A stretch of DNA of 55,801 nt. It comes from Gammaproteobacteria bacterium. Lineage in GTDB: Bacteria > Pseudomonadota > Gammaproteobacteria > Pseudomonadales > Azotimanducaceae. A program made the position numbers and the translations under genes. Below, piece by piece: positions 52,771 to 55,801 of the stretch (its first letter is position 1; every line of letters starts with the position of its first letter). The stretch is taken from assembly GCA_026709225.1 (NCBI GenBank), contig JAPOTJ010000030.1, positions 1-55,801 on the forward strand, in the 5' to 3' direction. Under the pieces are notes generated by a model. The model was not told where the DNA came from. It was given only the letters and a program-made list of their open reading frames with translations, and did not search any database.

Positions 52771-53972
52771 CTTGATTCGGGCGGGTGATGATACCGATAG
52801 GATGGTGTCTTGAGCAAGCCGAGCGCGATGACAGCGACAAGCGTCAGCGGCAGGGAAGAGAACAGCACGGCGTTCCAGCCGAACGTTTGCATGACCACGC
52901 CTGCCGCGAGCGAGCCAACAGCGGACAGGCTGAATACGCTGAAGTCATTGACGGCTTGCGCGCGGAAGCGTTCCTCTCGCGTGTGCGTGGTGCCGAGTAG
53001 GGTGGTGCCGCCGATAAAAAGGCACGCCCAGCCGAAGCCGAGCGCGACCATCGATGCCCCGTAGTGCAGCACTTCGCGGCCGGCGAAGCCGAGCGCGACT
53101 GTCAGGCACAGCAGCAGGGCGCCCGCAAGCATCACTGGCTTTGCGCCGAAACGCTGCAGCAATGCGCCGATGACGAGGGAAGGGGCGTACATGGCAAGCA
53201 CGTGCGCTTGAATGACGCCTGATGTGTGTTGCAGCGAGTGTCCGTCCGAGATGTGCATGGCAATCGGGGTCGCAGTCATCACGAAAGACATGACGCCGTA
53301 GCCTGATGCGGCTGCGAGGATGGCGATGATGAACGTGCGACTGCGTGCCATTTCTCGCAAATTGCGCGCCAGCCCGCTTTCCGCCACGATGCTCAGCGTT
53401 CTTTGCCGCAAGCCAAGAAGAATGCTTGCGGAGGCGAGATAGCATCCGGCAATTGCCGTGAAGGTGCCAGCGAAGCGCGTCTCATGAAACCAATACTCGC
53501 CGCTTGCCGCAAGCTGCGGGCCGAGAACGGCGCCGACCAACGAGCCTGCAAGGATGATCGAGACCGCAAGCGGCGCAGCGCCTTCGCTGACGCGCTCCAC
53601 AGCCGCGAAGCGATATTGCTGCGCGAAGGCATTGGCAACGCCGATCATTGCGGCCGCGCCGCAAAAGAGCGCGAAGCTCGCCTCGAACAGTGCGAGTGCG
53701 GCGAGGACTGCGCCAGCGCATCCGATTGAGGCACCGATTGCGAAGCCGCGCGCACGCCCGATTCGTGACATGAGCCAGGCTGCGCCAAGCGTTGCCGCGG
53801 CGGTGCCGATGACGAGCAGCGAGACGGGTAGGGTCGCCAGCGCAGGGGAAGCGGCGAGATCCCTGCCAACGATGCCGCCAAGCGTGATCAGGGCTGCGGT
53901 GCCAGTGACCGACGCCGTCTGCGCGATGGTCAGCACGAGAATGTCGAAGTTGAGAAGTTCGCGGTGTCTCAT
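52767..53972 (-). CDS. MFS transporter
   Basis: About 401 aa from MRHRELLNFDILVL (53972), with about twelve membrane helices and the MFS loop pattern SRIGRARGFAIGASIG after helix 2. An earlier Met at 54020 overlaps the divergent lipoprotein gene. Sequence does not reveal the substrate; the drug/metabolite:H+ type is likely. The 3' end overlaps bcp by 4 nt. Confidence 0.88.
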   Translation of the reverse strand: MRHRELLNFDILVLTIAQTASVTGTAALITLGGIVGRDLAASPALATLPVSLLVIGTAAATLGAAWLMSRIGRARGFAIGASIGCAGAVLAALALFEASFALFCGAAAMIGVANAFAQQYRFAAVERVSEGAAPLAVSIILAGSLVGAVLGPQLAASGEYWFHETRFAGTFTAIAGCYLASASILLGLRQRTLSIVAESGLARNLREMARSRTFIIAILAAASGYGVMSFVMTATPIAMHISDGHSLQHTSGVIQAHVLAMYAPSLVIGALLQRFGAKPVMLAGALLLCLTVALGFAGREVLHYGASMVALGFGWACLFIGGTTLLGTTHTREERFRAQAVNDFSVFSLSAVGSLAAGVVMQTFGWNAVLFSSLPLTLVAVIALGLLKTPSYRYHHPPESR

Positions 53973-54028
53973 AAGTGCGCGTCTGCTTTCAGGTAGCATA
54001 GCCGAGAACGATGACGACACTTGAGTCC

Positions 54029-55120
54029 ATGTCTTTGAAGCCCCTTACTCTACGCTTGTTGGCCGTGGTGGCCGCTGGCATCTTGGCGACCGGCTGCGCA
54101 TTCCAAGCAGGCGACGAGCGGCTACGCGCAAGCGCATCCTGCATTGATCGCGAAGCCCGCGACCATCTCCCGCTTGTTGACGCGCATGTGCATTTTCGAC
54201 CTTTCGGTGGGCCGACGCTCGATTTTGAGCGCATGGTGGAATATCTCAATCATGCGGGTGTTCGCTACGCGACCGTCTTCGGAATCGGTCAGATGCTGCC
54301 GCTCGATTCGGACTGTATCTATTATCTCGATTGTCCGGGCGTGCCGGTCACGCCGACTTTGAAGAATGACTTTGTCAATGCCATGGACTATATAAAGACA
54401 GGGCCGCATCCTGTGCATTTGGCGATGTCCATGACCTTTGCAGACCTTGCCAACCCGGACACTGTACTTGAAGGCATTCGAGTGCTCGACCGCGAATTCC
54501 CCGGTCTATTTGGCTGGATGGGTGAGGTCAATCTGGTCAAGCAAGCGCTCTTTGGCAATCACCATGCGCCAGTGCCCATCGAAAAGATCGCGGGCTGGGC
54601 GCCGTTCATGGCGGTGCTGCGCGAACGCGGCATTCCAATGGCCATTCACGCCGATCTCGGCAACGATCTTGAACCCACCAAGTATCACGCATGGATGGAC
54701 GAAGTGCTGAAGCGCTATCCCGACAACAAAATAGTCTGGATGCACTTGGGTCTATCGCGGGAACTCACCAGCATCGATGCGGATGTCCATATCAGTGTGA
54801 TGCGTGACTGGTTCGAAGCCTATCCGAATTTGATGATGGATTTGTCTTGGCGCGTCGTTGAAGAATCTATTTTCGACACCAAAGAAAAGCGCGATCGCTA
54901 CCTGCCTTTCTTGCACGAATACTCGGACAGACTTCTACCGGGCAGCGATTTCGTGGCGTATGACACGAGCACGCGCGCGCAGTATGCGGCGGAACTGCGA
55001 GCGACCAGCGGCATTTTTCGTGACCTAGACGATGAGGCGTTCGCTAATATCGCGCTCGGTCATAACTACTTGCGATTGCTTGATCTTGACCACCAGCACC
55101 CGAGACTGTGCGCAAAGTAA
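54029..55120 (+). CDS. Lipoprotein amidohydrolase (amidohydrolase 2-like)
   Basis: About 363 aa from MSLKPLTLRLLAVV (54029; another in-frame Met lies at 54011). The signal peptide ends at the lipobox ILATGCA. The TIM-barrel amidohydrolase core shows LVDAHVHFRPFGG (metal site), IPMAIHADLGND, KIVWMHLGLSRE and LLPGSDFVAY. It is probably anchored in the outer or inner membrane facing the periplasm. Substrate unknown. Confidence 0.82.
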   Translation: MSLKPLTLRLLAVVAAGILATGCAFQAGDERLRASASCIDREARDHLPLVDAHVHFRPFGGPTLDFERMVEYLNHAGVRYATVFGIGQMLPLDSDCIYYLDCPGVPVTPTLKNDFVNAMDYIKTGPHPVHLAMSMTFADLANPDTVLEGIRVLDREFPGLFGWMGEVNLVKQALFGNHHAPVPIEKIAGWAPFMAVLRERGIPMAIHADLGNDLEPTKYHAWMDEVLKRYPDNKIVWMHLGLSRELTSIDADVHISVMRDWFEAYPNLMMDLSWRVVEESIFDTKEKRDRYLPFLHEYSDRLLPGSDFVAYDTSTRAQYAAELRATSGIFRDLDDEAFANIALGHNYLRLLDLDHQHPRLCAK

Positions 55121-55214
55121 ATCGCGGGCGGTCAGCCCCGACATCTGCCTGAACGCTTCTTCCAGCTCGGCCACTCAATGGATTGTCTATCCGCTCCGCG
55201 AGACAAGAGGCTCC

Positions 55215-55801
55215 CTAGCGAGCGCCGCCTCCGTTCGGAAGCATCGAGAGAAGCTCTTCTTCGCTCGCGCAGTCCATGATCCAGTCCGAGACCTGCTCGA
55301 ACTCCGCCGTGCTACTCAAGCTCGCAAGATGCTCGCCGAGGCGCTCCCCCGCGCTGCCCCCGAACCTTCGCGTCGCAATTCGGCCGAGCCAAGCGCGCTG
55401 CTCCTCCCGCAGCGTGCTCGTGGCTTGCTCGATGCCTTGTACAAGCCCTTGCTCAACGCCTTGCTTGACACCTTGCTCAAAGCGCAGCTCCAGAAAATCC
55501 CTCTTGATTTCCTCCACAAATTCGGGGAACTCTTCCAGCAAATTCATCAGCACCTCCTCTCGGTCTGCTTCTTTGTATGTCTTGGGCGGCCACAGCACCT
55601 TGTGCGCCCACAGCGTCAAGTCGCGGCAGAACACCCTGTCTGCCTCGCCCCACCGCCGCCGCGCCGCCGTCAGGACTTCCTGCGCCTCCGCGCCGCCCGG
55701 CGCGCCCGCCATCCTGACGATCAGGGACATGCGGCCGTCTTCACTCTGTTGACTTGACGACAGCGCCCCGGCGTCGAGCAGAAGATAGCACTTCTCCGGC
55801 A
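55215..55801 (-). CDS. Rpn/PDDEXK-like protein, C-terminal part (cut by the window edge)
   Basis: The frame is open to the window end: upstream of the apparent Met at 55730 the codons continue PEKCYLLLDAGAL, typical of Rpn-type (recombination-promoting nuclease-like) proteins, so the true start lies outside. The visible part has FEQGVKQGVEQGLVQGIEQA, the Gln/Gly heptad-like tail of this family, and a C-terminal region with WLGRIATRRFGGSAGERLG. Catalytic residues would lie in the missing N-terminal part. Confidence 0.75.
   Translation of the reverse strand, partial: PEKCYLLLDAGALSSSQQSEDGRMSLIVRMAGAPGGAEAQEVLTAARRRWGEADRVFCRDLTLWAHKVLWPPKTYKEADREEVLMNLLEEFPEFVEEIKRDFLELRFEQGVKQGVEQGLVQGIEQATSTLREEQRAWLGRIATRRFGGSAGERLGEHLASLSSTAEFEQVSDWIMDCASEEELLSMLPNGGGAR

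Overview
The window looks like a chromosomal segment of a GC-rich (about 58-60% by eye) gammaproteobacterium. It carries the cmoA-cmoB wobble-uridine pair, ppk1, class II lysS, ung, rsgA, a valine-degradation operon and a large TonB-dependent receptor. The species cannot be named from sequence alone. The cas and toxin-antitoxin region (about 10.6-28 kb) is visibly richer in A+T than the flanks and behaves as a defence/accessory island.

Layout: 0.16-6.6 kb is housekeeping: ppk1 (-), then cmoA, cmoB, a small wHTH/TM protein, lysS and ung (+). 6.6-10.5 kb is a four-gene valine/branched-chain acyl-CoA degradation operon. 10.6-12.4 kb is an AbiE type IV toxin-antitoxin operon behind a perfect palindrome. 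12.9-16.1 kb is a type I-E CRISPR array of 53 identical repeats and 52 spacers with an exact 61-nt period, transcribed on the minus strand from a short leader next to cas2. 16.2-25.3 kb is the complete I-E cas set on the minus strand (cas3, cse1, cse2, cas7, cas5, cas6e, cas1, cas2). 25.3-28 kb holds toxin-antitoxin modules, two of them decayed, followed by a WYL regulator. 29.1-32.2 kb is a tandem pair of AAA/PD-(D/E)XK proteins with a gene-converted end. The rest is mixed metabolism and envelope genes: lipoprotein hydrolases, NfeD, cysteine synthase, rsgA, a CinA-like protein, TPR-sulfotransferase, aminotransferase, TonB receptor, MaoC, CoA lyase, amidohydrolases, RibBA-like, BCP, MFS, plus a broken Uma2 gene.

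Most notable: the roughly 420-nt gap between cas3 and cse1 holds a degenerate mini-CRISPR (repeat-like, 32-nt spacer, repeat-like) in the 5' leader of the Cascade operon. Its spacer seed matches 16 of 17 nt of the operon's own promoter region next to an AAT PAM-like triplet. In Cascade numbering the single mismatch falls on position 12, one of the flipped-out positions. This is the architecture expected of a cas-regulating RNA (CreR): Cas6e would process it from the cas mRNA, and Cascade would then be guided back to repress cse1-cas2 transcription without licensing cleavage. It is the strongest candidate here for an unannotated regulatory system.

Other points of interest are a spacer present twice in the array, a base at the repeat-spacer junction that becomes invariant in the leader-proximal spacers, an IHF-like site in the leader, an uncharacterised PIN-like toxin pair, a Fic toxin that lost its catalytic His beside an intact antitoxin, and two genes (vapC, Uma2) broken by in-frame TAG codons.
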